From: Promethearchaeota archaeon
Lineage (GTDB): Archaea > Asgardarchaeota > Lokiarchaeia > Sigyniarchaeales > SOKP01
Assembly: GCA_019058015.1 (NCBI GenBank)
Contig: JAHLWH010000149.1
Coordinates: 1 to 36,327, forward strand
Direction: 5' to 3'
DNA: 36,327 nt
Part shown: positions 25,541 through 34,311 of the stretch, in pieces
Layout: each line of letters begins with the position of its first letter
Numbering within the stretch: position 1 is the first letter of the stretch
Notes under the pieces: model-generated
Told to the model about the DNA's origin: nothing
The model's input: only the letters and a program-made list of their open reading frames with translations
Databases searched by the model: none
Made by a program: the position numbers and the translations under genes

Positions 25541-25550
25541 TTTATATATT
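25541..25550 (+). promoter_or_regulatory. TATA box for the isomerase-like gene
   Basis: TTTATATATT about 68-77 bp before the ATG at 25618. It is a strong archaeal TATA match and separates this gene from the BKACE gene. Confidence 0.5.
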
Positions 25551-25617
25551 TTTATCTTAAGTGAAATTATCATTAATAAGAATTTATTAAATTAAATTTA
25601 AATAAAGAGTTAAAAGT

Positions 25618-27096
25618 ATGAAAATTCAAATAGTTTTTATTGGAAAACCTCAATGGGAGGCTGGCTGGCCTTATTTAGGATATGATAACGAACCTTTGAA
25701 AACATCCATTCTCAACCATCTAAAGAAGAAATATCCAGAAGTTGAATTTAGCCAGAGTGAAACGGTTACAACTGACGATGAACAATTAGTTGAGAAAATC
25801 AAAGAAGATATTTTTAACGCAGATGGGATATTAATCTATACAATTGGGCACTATGGTGAGCCAGCAATAGTAAAAGCAGGCATAGAATTTATCAAAATTG
25901 GGAAACCTACAATTTTAGCAAATTATATTTATGGGGGAGATCATACATTTACAAAAATTTACACTAAAATAAAAGATAAGAATTTGCCTGTAATTCCCAT
26001 ATCTTCACAAAATATCGAAGATTTTGGTAAACCTATTGAAAACATGATTAATATCCTAACTATTAAGGGCAAGAAAGTCTTAGTTTATGCCACCGATTCA
26101 AAAAAGATAAATTGGGAAGGAGTCTTGGGATTAGTAAATCCAGAAAGGAGTAGAATTTTGAAAGATCATCCAGAATTCATTGAACAAATTGGAAAAATGA
26201 GAGAGGAAGAATATGAATTTTATCTCGATTTAGTTGGAAAGGACCAAGCTCATCAATGGAGGAAAGATGAGGATAAATACAGAGAAAATCTTAGAGAAAT
26301 TTTTGGTGTTGAGATGATAAGAGAAAACCCAGAAGACATTAAAAAGTATTATGATGAAATAATTGAAGATCAAGCTGCTAAAATTGCAGAGAAATGGATT
26401 AAAAATGCAAAAGAGATTGAACCTACTGAAAAAACCATTTTAAATTCTGCAAAGTTATTTTTGGCATTTAAACAGATTTTAAAAGATAAAAAATACGATT
26501 TTGTTGCTCCTGACTGTGGAACTTTACTTATAAGTGGTATTTTTCCAGCTTATCCTTGCATGGCTTTCTTTGAATTAAGTAATGAAGGTCTTTATGGAAT
26601 TTGCGAATCGGACATGGATTCTGCTATAAGTTATATTTTTGGTTTATATTTAACTGGACGACCAGGATATGTTTCAAATCATACTCTTGATTTAGTTAAT
26701 AATCAAGTTACTTACATGCATTGTCTTGCTCCAAATAAATTATATGGTGTTGATGGCCCTTCTGCCGAATATGATATTGTATATCACGGAGAAACCGGAA
26801 TTTTAGGAGCATCTCCACGCGTTAAATTTCCAATAGGTGAAATTGCAACTACAATAAAAATTAGTGTTTTTGAAAAAAAAATTGCAATTCGACAAGGAAA
26901 AATTATAGATAATGTCGTAGATAAAAAAGGATGCGTCTCGAAGATGCTTGTAGAAAGTGATGTGAAAGCAATTTTAGAAAATTATGACTGGGAGACTTTT
27001 GGGTGGCATAGATGTACTTTTATCGGCAACTGGAAGGAAGAATTCATGATAGCTGCTAAATTATTAGGCTTAGAGATAGTTGAAGAAGATAAATAA
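25618..27096 (+). CDS. L-fucose/L-arabinose isomerase-like protein
   Basis: A 492-residue protein of the fucose/arabinose isomerase superfamily, which interconverts aldoses and ketoses with Mn2+. The N-terminal Rossmann-like part has IGKPQWEAGWPYLG and ADGILIYTIGHYGEP. The C-terminal part has PDCGTLLISGIFPAYP, then LYGICESDMDSAISYIFGLY, where the E/D residues match the metal ligands, and YMHCLAPNKLYG with a His in the later metal-ligand position. Overall similarity to true isomerases is distant, so the substrate and even the reaction are uncertain; sugar-acid or sulfo-sugar isomerase relatives are alternatives. It is followed at 27.4 kb by a broken GPH symporter, which could once have imported its substrate. 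Confidence 0.7.
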   Translation: MKIQIVFIGKPQWEAGWPYLGYDNEPLKTSILNHLKKKYPEVEFSQSETVTTDDEQLVEKIKEDIFNADGILIYTIGHYGEPAIVKAGIEFIKIGKPTILANYIYGGDHTFTKIYTKIKDKNLPVIPISSQNIEDFGKPIENMINILTIKGKKVLVYATDSKKINWEGVLGLVNPERSRILKDHPEFIEQIGKMREEEYEFYLDLVGKDQAHQWRKDEDKYRENLREIFGVEMIRENPEDIKKYYDEIIEDQAAKIAEKWIKNAKEIEPTEKTILNSAKLFLAFKQILKDKKYDFVAPDCGTLLISGIFPAYPCMAFFELSNEGLYGICESDMDSAISYIFGLYLTGRPGYVSNHTLDLVNNQVTYMHCLAPNKLYGVDGPSAEYDIVYHGETGILGASPRVKFPIGEIATTIKISVFEKKIAIRQGKIIDNVVDKKGCVSKMLVESDVKAILENYDWETFGWHRCTFIGNWKEEFMIAAKLLGLEIVEEDK

Positions 27097-27140
27097 TCAT
27101 TAAAATTACCTTTTTATTCATTCTTTTTTAGAAGAAAAAG

Positions 27141-27150
27141 CTATATAAAT
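27141..27150 (+). promoter_or_regulatory. Orphan TATA-like box
   Basis: CTATATAAAT, a near-ideal archaeal TATA box on the plus strand, but no plus-strand start follows closely. The next plus-strand coding sequence is the truncated symporter from 27412. It may be a relic of the lost 5' part or coincidental AT-rich sequence. Confidence 0.3.
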
Positions 27151-27194
27151 AAATTCATGCGTATTTTTGGTTTATCATCGTTATTTTCTCTTAA

Positions 27195-27410
27195 TTATTC
27201 GAATTTTACTATTAAGAATTGTTTTATATCTTTCCTCGGAACAGGGCATCCAAATGTATCATATCCTTCATTTCTGATTCTTTTAATGATATATTTATAC
27301 ATATTTTTTAGAAACCAATCTCTCAGTCTTTGCATATCATATAAATAAAGCTTAACTAACTTCTTTTTCTTCCAATCAAAATATCCATATGAGAGAACTT
27401 CGCTTTCACA
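27195..27410 (-). pseudogene. C-terminal remnant of an unidentified minus-strand gene
   Basis: A 72-codon minus-strand frame ends in TAA at 27195-27197. It encodes KCESEVLSYGYFDWKKKKLV, KLYLYDMQRLRDWFLKNMYK, then YIIKRIRNEGYDTFGCPVPR and KDIKQFLIVKFE. The composition (aromatic, Lys and Arg rich) looks like a genuine protein end. It has no start codon and ends abruptly where similarity of the truncated symporter begins on the other strand. No family was recognised. It fills most of the otherwise gene-free stretch 27097-27411. Confidence 0.5.
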
Positions 27411-27411
27411 T

Positions 27412-28326
27412 TTCAGAGTTGAGGTCCGACCTAGAGCGTCTCAATACGAGCAATTTTTTGGTATGGTTGGATACGCAGTAATTACAGCTTTTTCAATGGT
27501 AATTTTAACAGGAGTGTTTGATAAAATAAAAACAAACCCAGAAAATATTCCGCCAGAATTTTTATATAGTGTGATAATATTTGGGATAATTCCAGTTGTT
27601 TTATATTATTTAGCTAGCATTTTAATGGCTACAGAACCACATTTTAAGATAGAATCAAATATAATTCAGAATTTAAAGACAATTCTAAAAAATAAGAATT
27701 TTTTATTAGTAGCCATTATGCAGGGTATCTCTAGTATAGCTACTATAACAATAACTGGTATAATGTTAATATATATCGTGGAAGTTTTACAATTCAATGA
27801 TATGGATTATATTATTGCAGCAGGTATTATGATTTTTGGGATGTTAGGTTTCTTATATATATGGAGAAGAATGATACAAAAATTAGGAAAAAAACAAAGT
27901 CTTTTATATATTTTTCTTTTAGGATTTCTTATTCTCCCATTAACTTTAATAGGATTAATTCCGATGGATTCATCCCTTATATTTGGAATACTTTTTATCC
28001 TTGGATTAGCAGGGTGTTTGAGCGGCTGGGCTTTATTCCCTGCAATTATGTATGCAGATATTGCTGAAGATGATGAGGTAAAAACAGGGGAATTAAAAGC
28101 AGGCATATATACTGGTTTTCCTAGTATAACTTTAAATCTTTTTCAAGCATTGGGTTTGTTTATTATGGGGATTATATTAGAATTACCTGATATTGTCGTA
28201 GGACCTTTAACCTTTTCATTAGGTTTAATTTTATGGGGACCATTATGTTCGTTAATATTTGTTATTACATATTGGTACATTAGAAAATTTATACAACTTG
28301 ATTTTGTGTGGGAAAAAAACCAATAA
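27412..28326 (+). pseudogene. 5'-truncated GPH symporter
   Basis: The frame is similar throughout to the C-terminal two thirds of the intact symporter at 28440-29786. It begins exactly at FRVEVRPRASQYEQFFGMVG, matching FRVEDRPKASQYQQFFGMIG in the intact copy, and runs to the stop with conserved loops such as YADIAEDDEVKTGELKAGIY. Helices 1 to about 4 and the S-D-x-x-G-R-R signature loop are missing. An ATG at 27463 could start a 287-residue protein, but the missing substrate- and ion-binding helices make it non-functional. The truncation point abuts a minus-strand gene remnant. Similarity at DNA level is high, so the duplication is fairly recent. Confidence 0.8.
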
Positions 28327-28367
28327 AAATAAAGTTAAAATTTTTTTAGTTGCTATTTAAATAAAAC

Positions 28368-28376
28368 TTTATAAAT
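28368..28376 (+). promoter_or_regulatory. TATA box for the intact GPH symporter
   Basis: TTTATAAAT, about 64-72 bp before the ATG at 28440. It lies in the 113-bp gap after the truncated copy, so the intact gene has its own promoter. Confidence 0.5.
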
Positions 28377-28439
28377 CTTGAGGAAGAATTTTATTTACAA
28401 TTTACTTAAAAAATTTATTAATAAATATGTGAAATAATT

Positions 28440-29786
28440 ATGAGTAAAGAAGAGTCTATTCAAAGAAGTAAAGGTACATCGAGTAGATACATGACGTTTG
28501 GTGCACCAAAATTAGGAACATCTGTTCTCATGGGATTTGCTGATTTTGCTTTATTTACTCTTTATGCTTTAGCATACCAAGTAGATCCATCTCTCGTTGC
28601 TATTGGTCTGGGTTTAGGAAAACTTACTATCGCTGCATCGCAATTCTTTTTTGGCTGGATCAGTGATGCAAAATATACAAAGTGGGGGAGAAGAAAACCA
28701 TATTTAATGATTCTGAGTCCAATACTTGGAATATCTTTCCTATTTTTATTATTACCCACTTTAATAATAGATTTTACTAATAAGGTTGGATTATTTCTCT
28801 GGTTGTTGATATGGTATCAAATATTCAATATTTGTTACGGTGTTACTACACCATATGGATCTTGGATGGCTGAACAATTTAGAGTTGAGGATCGACCCAA
28901 AGCGTCTCAATACCAGCAATTTTTTGGCATGATCGGAACTGCAATAATGACTGTTTTTTCAATGGTTGTTTTAGCTGATTTTGAAGAAACAATAGAAGCG
29001 GCCCCTGATATTATTCCACTAGGATTTTTATTGGGTGTAATAATATTTACGATTATTCCAATAGTATTATTTTATTTAATTGTCTTTATAATGCCTACAG
29101 AACCGCATTTTAAGATCGAATCAAATATGATTCAGAATTTAAAGACAATTATTAAGAATAAGAATTACATATTAGTAACCATTATGCAGGGTATCGCGAG
29201 TATAGCATGGATAATGATTGGTTCGTTGACTTTAGCATTCATAACAGAGGTTTTAAATTTTGATACTATGACCAATCTTATTGCTTCGGTCATTTTCATT
29301 ATGGGAATTTTAATTTTCTTATATATATGGAGAAAATTGATACAAAAAATTGGAAAGAAACAAATTCTTTTATATATTTTCCTGGGTACAATAGTTTTCC
29401 TTCCATTTACATTATTGTCTTTAATTCCTATGGATTCAAATGTTATATATGGAATCATTTTCATCCTCGGATTAGCAGCGTGTATGGGTGGGTGGTTCTT
29501 ATTCCCTGCCATTATGTATGCAGATATTGCTGAAGATGACGAAAAAGAAACAGGTGAATTAAAAGCAGGAATTTATACAGGTTTTCCAAGTATAATTTTA
29601 AATCTTTTTCAAGCATTAGGACTTTTTATTATGTCAACTATTGTAGGATTGCCTAGTGTAGGCGGCTTAACTTATTCTATAGGTTATATCTTGTGGGGTC
29701 CAATTTGTGCGGTAATTCTATTTATTTCTTATTTATACTCCAGAAAATTTATAAAACTTGATTTTGATTGGGAAAAAACTCGGTAA
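28440..29786 (+). CDS. GPH-family cation symporter
   Basis: A 448-residue twelve-helix major facilitator protein of the MFS_2/GPH group. The signature loop is GWISDAKYTKWGRRKPYLM, and the late acidic loop reads YADIAEDDEKETGELKAGIY. By family it imports a sugar or glycoside with Na+ or H+; the acidic D-E-D run in the late loop is conserved. Substrate unknown; the location next to an isomerase-like gene, a BKACE enzyme and two SDR dehydrogenases suggests sugar or polyol breakdown. It looks intact, with its own TATA box before and a T12 run after it. Its sister copy directly upstream is truncated. Start ATG at 28440. Confidence 0.85.
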   Translation: MSKEESIQRSKGTSSRYMTFGAPKLGTSVLMGFADFALFTLYALAYQVDPSLVAIGLGLGKLTIAASQFFFGWISDAKYTKWGRRKPYLMILSPILGISFLFLLLPTLIIDFTNKVGLFLWLLIWYQIFNICYGVTTPYGSWMAEQFRVEDRPKASQYQQFFGMIGTAIMTVFSMVVLADFEETIEAAPDIIPLGFLLGVIIFTIIPIVLFYLIVFIMPTEPHFKIESNMIQNLKTIIKNKNYILVTIMQGIASIAWIMIGSLTLAFITEVLNFDTMTNLIASVIFIMGILIFLYIWRKLIQKIGKKQILLYIFLGTIVFLPFTLLSLIPMDSNVIYGIIFILGLAACMGGWFLFPAIMYADIAEDDEKETGELKAGIYTGFPSIILNLFQALGLFIMSTIVGLPSVGGLTYSIGYILWGPICAVILFISYLYSRKFIKLDFDWEKTR

Positions 29787-29804
29787 AAAGAAAATTTTAT
29801 TTTA

Positions 29805-29816
29805 TTTTTTTTTTTT
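29805..29816 (+). terminator. T12 terminator after the symporter
   Basis: An unbroken run of twelve T about twenty bases after the symporter stop. It is a strong archaeal-type terminator between convergent genes. Confidence 0.6.
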
Positions 29817-29891
29817 AAAATTAAGATCTTAATGAAAAGATAATATTTAAGCAGAAAAATTAAAAAGATTTAACTAGAAATATCTTTTTGT

Positions 29892-30668
29892 TTATCTCGT
29901 AGTCCAGCCACCATCTAGACGTAAATCAGCTCCCGTCATATAAGATGAATCATTAGTTGCTAAATAAAGAATTCCAGTAGCTATTTCTTCAGGTCTTGCC
30001 CAACGACCCATTACTCCTTCTTCTTCAAATTCTTTTTTGACCATGTTATAATCAACCCCTCTGTCTCTTGCTTGTTTAGCCACATCACCCTGTAGCATTG
30101 GAGTATCGGTGGCTCCTGGACTCACACTATTTACACGAACTCCATAGGGAGCCAAATCTAACGCTAAAGCTCTTGTGAATCCTAAAATACCAGCTTTAGT
30201 GGAGCAATAATTTGCATGATTGACTTGTCCAATGTGAGCGGCAACTGAAGCTAAGGTTATAATTGAACCAAATTTTTGATTTTTAAAATATGGAACAGCA
30301 TATTTACATGTATAATAGGTACCCTTAAGATTAACATCAATCAATAAATCATAATCCTTATCTGGAAAATCTTCAATGGGACCTACTCTTACAACACCAG
30401 CATTGCATATCAATATATCTATTTTTCCATATTTTTTTATGGTAGTATCAATCATATCTTTAACTTCAGCAGGTTTAGTTACATCCACTTTCATAAATAT
30501 TGTATTTTCTTGGCCATCTTTTATCATTTCATATGTTTCTTTTAAACCTACTTCATTAATATCTGAAATAATCTGAATCGCTCCCTCTTTAGCAAATAAA
30601 ATTGCCGTAGACCTCCCAATGCCAGAGGCTGCACCAGTTAATACTACTACTTTATCCTTTAATCTCAT
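29892..30668 (-). CDS. Short-chain dehydrogenase/reductase (copy 1)
   Basis: Classical SDR, 258 residues. It has the nucleotide loop TGAASGIGRS (11-20), D37 in ISDIN (Asp at the end of the second strand favours NAD(H)), D-V at 62-63, CNAGVV (89-94) and N113. The catalytic triad is S141, Y154 and K158 (HANYCSTKAG), and the post-catalytic VNSVSPGATDTPM follows. It oxidises or reduces a carbonyl; close relatives are sugar dehydrogenases and 3-oxoacyl reductases, so the substrate is open. The C-terminus ADLRLDGGWTTR is the usual end. It is one of two tandem copies, each with a TATA box about 35-40 bp before its ATG. The start at 30668 is supported by this promoter spacing. Confidence 0.88.
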   Translation of the reverse strand: MRLKDKVVVLTGAASGIGRSTAILFAKEGAIQIISDINEVGLKETYEMIKDGQENTIFMKVDVTKPAEVKDMIDTTIKKYGKIDILICNAGVVRVGPIEDFPDKDYDLLIDVNLKGTYYTCKYAVPYFKNQKFGSIITLASVAAHIGQVNHANYCSTKAGILGFTRALALDLAPYGVRVNSVSPGATDTPMLQGDVAKQARDRGVDYNMVKKEFEEEGVMGRWARPEEIATGILYLATNDSSYMTGADLRLDGGWTTR

Positions 30669-30700
30669 TTGATTTACCTTTAAAAATTTTAAGACAATTT

Positions 30701-30710
30701 AGTTATAAAG
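30701..30710 (-). promoter_or_regulatory. TATA box of SDR copy 1
   Basis: On the minus strand CTTTATAACT, 33-42 bp before the ATG at 30668. The expected transcription start is near the start codon, giving a short leader. Confidence 0.5.
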
Positions 30711-30950
30711 TATCTTTTTGAAATATATTTTACTCTTTAGATTATAAATAATACTAGATAACAAAGAGCATTAAAAAGGAAAAAATAAGATTTTAATATT
30801 TGTTTAAAATGTAATAAAACGATCGAAGAAAGTTAAGAATCCAGCCTTTATGGCAGTGAATGGATATATTCTATTTGATTACGATTATTTTGTGAACTAT
30901 TTTTCATTACAAGTAAATAAATATATAAAAATTAAAACATATTCAAATGT

Positions 30951-31727
30951 TTATCTAATTTTCCAACCTCCATCTATGCGTAAATCTACACCATTAATAT
31001 AAGATGATTCATCAGTTGCTAAAAAGAGAATACCAGTAGCTATTTCTTCAGGTCTCGCCCATCGACCCATCACTCTCTCTTCTTCAAATTCTCTCTTAAC
31101 CACGTTGTAATCAACACCTCTATCTTTTGCTTGTTTAGATACATCATTTTGCAACATAGGTGTATCAGTAGCTCCAGGACTAACACTATTTACCCGAATT
31201 CCATAAGGTGCTAAATCTAATGATAAAGCTCGTGTAAACCCTAATACTCCTGATTTCGTAGAACAATAATTTGCATGATAAATTTTCCCCATATGAGCTG
31301 CTACAGAGGATAAGGTTATGATTACACCATATCTTTGTTTTTTGAAATATGGTACAGTATATTTGCAAGTATAATAAGTTCCTTTAAGATTAACATCGAT
31401 CAATAGATCATAATCCTCATCTGGAAAATCTTCAATAGGACCCACTTTCACGACTCCAGCATTACATATTAAAATATCTATCCTTCCATATTTTTCAATA
31501 GTAATATCAATCATATCTTTAATTTCAGCGGGTTTAGTAACATCTACTTTCATAATTATCGTATTTTCTTTTCCTTTAGTTATCAATTTATAAGTTTCTT
31601 TCAAACCTTCTTTATTAATATCAGAAATAATTTGAATTGCTCCTTCTTTTGCAAATAAAATTGCTGTTGCCCTCCCAATACCGGATGCTGCACCCGTTAA
31701 TATTACAATTTTATCCTTCAATCTCAT
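30951..31727 (-). CDS. Short-chain dehydrogenase/reductase (copy 2)
   Basis: Paralogue of the adjacent SDR: 258 residues with the same motifs. These are TGAASGIGRA, ISDIN with the NAD-selecting Asp, CNAGVVKVGP, S141, Y154 and K158 in HANYCSTKSG, and VNSVSPGATDTPM. Differences lie mainly in surface helices and near the substrate loop (EEERVMGRW against EEEGVMGRW), so both copies may act on the same or closely related substrates. No frameshift or lost catalytic residue. A matching promoter at the same distance suggests independent expression. A 282-bp AT-rich gap holding only copy 1's promoter separates the two genes. Possible partner of the sugar symporter and isomerase-like gene upstream (inferred from position). 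Confidence 0.88.
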   Translation of the reverse strand: MRLKDKIVILTGAASGIGRATAILFAKEGAIQIISDINKEGLKETYKLITKGKENTIIMKVDVTKPAEIKDMIDITIEKYGRIDILICNAGVVKVGPIEDFPDEDYDLLIDVNLKGTYYTCKYTVPYFKKQRYGVIITLSSVAAHMGKIYHANYCSTKSGVLGFTRALSLDLAPYGIRVNSVSPGATDTPMLQNDVSKQAKDRGVDYNVVKREFEEERVMGRWARPEEIATGILFLATDESSYINGVDLRIDGGWKIR

Positions 31728-31760
31728 TTTTCTTAACTTTAATGGTTTTTGAACATTTTA

Positions 31761-31769
31761 AATATAAAG
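31761..31769 (-). promoter_or_regulatory. TATA box of SDR copy 2
   Basis: On the minus strand CTTTATATT, 34-42 bp before the ATG at 31727. This is the same position as in copy 1. Confidence 0.5.
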
Positions 31770-31827
31770 AATTTCTCTGAAATATAGTTTATTATTTAGA
31801 TTAAAAAAAAAGATACTAGACATCTAT

Positions 31828-31858
31828 AAAAAATATTGGGAAAAAAAATTAAAATAAA
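31828..31858 (-). terminator. T-rich terminator of the ECF transporter operon
   Basis: The minus strand after the ATPase stop is dominated by T-runs (six and eight in a row plus scattered T4 runs). It fits the end of the three-gene ECF transcript. Confidence 0.45.
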
Positions 31859-31863
31859 AGCAA

Positions 31864-33414
31864 TTATTGAAGTGTATATGCTGCAATTTTTTGAAGTTCC
31901 TCATTCTTAAGAAATTCTGATGTAGGTAATTTTTGTATTAAGTTTCCATCATCAAGAATTATAACTGTTTTTGAATATTGGGCGATAACGCGGGGATCAT
32001 GAGTTATAATAATGATTGTGTGTTTTTGTTCATGAAGATCTTGAAGAATTTTCATAAATTCTTGAATCATACGATAATCCTGACCAGTAGTAGGCTCATC
32101 TACTATTAAAATCTCAGGTTTTAGAACTAAAACCGAAGCTAATGCTAATCTTTGGCGAATTCCCTTACTAAGATAAAATGTTGATTCATATATTTCTTCA
32201 AATTTTCTTAAATCTAATAGATCGATAATTTCATTGTATCGATTTTTAATTTCATCATCGGGAAATTTAAGATTTTTTAAACCAAATTCAATTTCTTCTC
32301 TAATAGTATTTTTAAATAATTGATGGTCAGGGTTTTGATAACAAAAACCAATAATTTGAGCCATTTGAGTGATAGAATATTGTAATACAGGATTATCATT
32401 AATAAAGATTTCTCCTTGTTGAGGTCTGAGAAGTCCATTAAAATGTTTTATTAGAGTTGTTTTTCCAGAACCATTTTTTCCTATAATAGCAATAAATTCC
32501 CCATTAAAAATTTTTAGACTTATGTCTTTTAGAGCTTGAGTATTATTAGGATAAGCAAAACTTAGATCAGATATTTCAATTATTGGATCCTGTTCTGCCG
32601 TTACATATTTACCCGTACTTATTTGTTCTGAAAATTTTAGATTCTGAGAAATTCCATTTTGGGATAAATGTATTGGAATATAAATTCCCAATTTGTTTAA
32701 AAGTTCCTCATGTTTTAAAAACTCAGAAGTTTCTCCGTTAAATTTAATTTCTCCATTATCGAGAAGTATTACCCTATTACAAAATTGAACGATTTTTTCA
32801 GTTCTATGACTTACCAATATGATTGTCAAATCAAACTCTTTTCTTATTTTCTCAAGTATTTCAACAATTTCATATTTTCCTATAGGATCGAGATCAGATG
32901 TAGGTTCATCTAAGATAAGTATTTCTGGTCTCATTGCCATAATTGAAGCAATAGCAACACGTTGTTTTTGACCCCCAGAGAGTTCTTCAGGTGCTTTTTG
33001 TTCAAAACCTTCTAATCCAACAAGTTTTAATGCCCATTCAATTCGATTCTTAATTTCTGCACGATCAAGACCTAAAGTTTCAAGACCAAGAGCAATTTCA
33101 TCTTCTACTGTTATCATTATAAATTGAGTTTCAGGATCTTGAAATACTAAACCAATACGCTGTCCCAATTCTGTCATTTTCGCTGTTCGAGTATTCTTAC
33201 CAAGAACTTCAACATTTCCTTTAATCCATCCACGTGTTTTTAAAGGAATTAGTCCATTAATACAACAACAGAGAGTGGATTTACCTGCACCCGTTGGACC
33301 CATAATTCCAATAAATTCATTTTGGTAAATTTTTAGATTAATAGAGTTAAGAACTAAATCTTTAGAAGCTTTATATTTCCAAGAAAAATCCTTGAATTCG
33401 ATAATAGGTTTCAT
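31864..33414 (-). CDS. ecfA: ECF transporter fused double ATPase (EcfA-EcfA')
   Basis: A 516-residue protein carrying two ABC ATPase domains, the energy source of an energy-coupling-factor vitamin/metal importer. Domain 1: Walker A GPTGAGKST (39-47), Q-loop FQDPETQF, signature LSGGQKQR (145-152), Walker B LILDEPTSDLD. Domain 2: Walker A GKNGSGKTT (311-319), Q-loop YQNPDHQLF, a variant signature LSKGIRQR, and Walker B ILIVDEPTTGQD. The D-P-E/D-x-Q form of the Q-loops is characteristic of ECF ATPases. Most organisms encode the two ATPases separately; fusion fixes a 1:1 pair. It lies seven bases after the T-component gene and ends at a T-rich terminator. Confidence 0.92.
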   Translation of the reverse strand: MKPIIEFKDFSWKYKASKDLVLNSINLKIYQNEFIGIMGPTGAGKSTLCCCINGLIPLKTRGWIKGNVEVLGKNTRTAKMTELGQRIGLVFQDPETQFIMITVEDEIALGLETLGLDRAEIKNRIEWALKLVGLEGFEQKAPEELSGGQKQRVAIASIMAMRPEILILDEPTSDLDPIGKYEIVEILEKIRKEFDLTIILVSHRTEKIVQFCNRVILLDNGEIKFNGETSEFLKHEELLNKLGIYIPIHLSQNGISQNLKFSEQISTGKYVTAEQDPIIEISDLSFAYPNNTQALKDISLKIFNGEFIAIIGKNGSGKTTLIKHFNGLLRPQQGEIFINDNPVLQYSITQMAQIIGFCYQNPDHQLFKNTIREEIEFGLKNLKFPDDEIKNRYNEIIDLLDLRKFEEIYESTFYLSKGIRQRLALASVLVLKPEILIVDEPTTGQDYRMIQEFMKILQDLHEQKHTIIIITHDPRVIAQYSKTVIILDDGNLIQKLPTSEFLKNEELQKIAAYTLQ

Positions 33415-33420
33415 TTTTAA

Positions 33421-34311
33421 TTACGTAAATATTCTTAAAAATAACAGAACAAAACTTCCATTAGTATAGCGTAAATAAATCGAAAATATTAATAACATAA
33501 ATAATCCAATGAAAATCATATAATCTTTTTTCTTAAAAGGAAAATAATGGTAAATTGTTCTATTCTTCGAACGCAATGGAATTCCTCTTGCTTCAATAGA
33601 GGCAGACATATCTTCTGTTTTTTTAAACATTAAAACAATTAATACAATAAAAATTGATATAAAATTCCGAATTTTTTGAGGAATAGAGACATGTTCAAAT
33701 TCGACTCCACGTGTCATCATAGCTTCCTTAACAGTGGAATATTCCTGTTGAAACATTGAAAGACCACGAAAAGTCAAATTTACTATCAAACAAATGGTAA
33801 AAGGAATTTTGATTGAACGCAACCCATGAATTAAATCTCTATCTGAGATTCCAATAAAAAAGAATAACATCAAAAAAAACATGATAATAGAGCGTAAAGT
33901 TATACTAAAAGCAATAAAAACAGTTTGATCAGTAATTAAAATATGCCAAATCAATTTATCCTCTGCCAAAACAATATATTTTTCAAAAAAAATGATTTCG
34001 CCCTCTTCTACGCTGAAAAGACACCATGAAATAAATATAGTAATATTAGCTAATAAAAAAAATATAATTAATTTTCTAAACCCTTTAGAAAATAGGGGGA
34101 TTTTAGCTAGAATTATTAAAATTATATCAAATACAAGCAGTACTAATAAATCAAACATATTTGGAAGTATTAAGGCAATAATACTTAAAAGGAAAACCAT
34201 CAAAATCTTAGATATTGGATGTAATTTTCTCATAATGGAATTTGAGGGAATATAAGAAAAAAAAGTTTTTGATAAGGTGGAAATATTTCTCACCTCATTT
34301 ATGAAAACCAA
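33421..34311 (-). CDS. ecfT: ECF transporter transmembrane T component
   Basis: EcfT, 296 residues, about five or six membrane helices plus a cytoplasmic coupling region. The coupling helices contain the two short motifs that dock into the ATPases: MMTRGVEFE (variant of A-R-G) and SIEARGIPLRSK (A-R-G). The N-terminal HPISKILMVFLLS is the conserved entry to the first helix in this family. It transmits ATPase motion to the substrate-binding S protein. The gene overlaps the end of the upstream S-component gene by 13 bases and is seven bases before the ATPase, a tight operon. No damage seen. Confidence 0.88.
   Translation of the reverse strand: MVFINEVRNISTLSKTFFSYIPSNSIMRKLHPISKILMVFLLSIIALILPNMFDLLVLLVFDIILIILAKIPLFSKGFRKLIIFFLLANITIFISWCLFSVEEGEIIFFEKYIVLAEDKLIWHILITDQTVFIAFSITLRSIIMFFLMLFFFIGISDRDLIHGLRSIKIPFTICLIVNLTFRGLSMFQQEYSTVKEAMMTRGVEFEHVSIPQKIRNFISIFIVLIVLMFKKTEDMSASIEARGIPLRSKNRTIYHYFPFKKKDYMIFIGLFMLLIFSIYLRYTNGSFVLLFLRIFT

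Larger units (their letters stand above)
27412..29786 (+). repeat. Direct tandem duplication of a GPH symporter gene
   Basis: 27412-28326 and 28881-29786 are diverged direct copies, for example AGAGTTGAGG...CAGCAATTTTTTGG-type matches at both starts and NLFQALGLFIM near both ends. The left copy lacks its first third. Confidence 0.75.
29892..31727 (-). repeat. Tandem duplication of an SDR gene with its promoter
   Basis: 29892-30668 and 30951-31727 encode proteins of identical length (258) and very similar sequence. The regions upstream of both starts also match (GAAATATA-T-TTTA-T-TTTAGATTA stretches at about 30720-30747 and 31779-31804). The unit copied therefore includes promoter and gene. 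Confidence 0.75.

Noticed and set aside
31186..31368. Minus-strand short frame inside SDR copy 2
   Set aside because: It is an out-of-frame shadow of the SDR coding sequence, with no start signal or family features.
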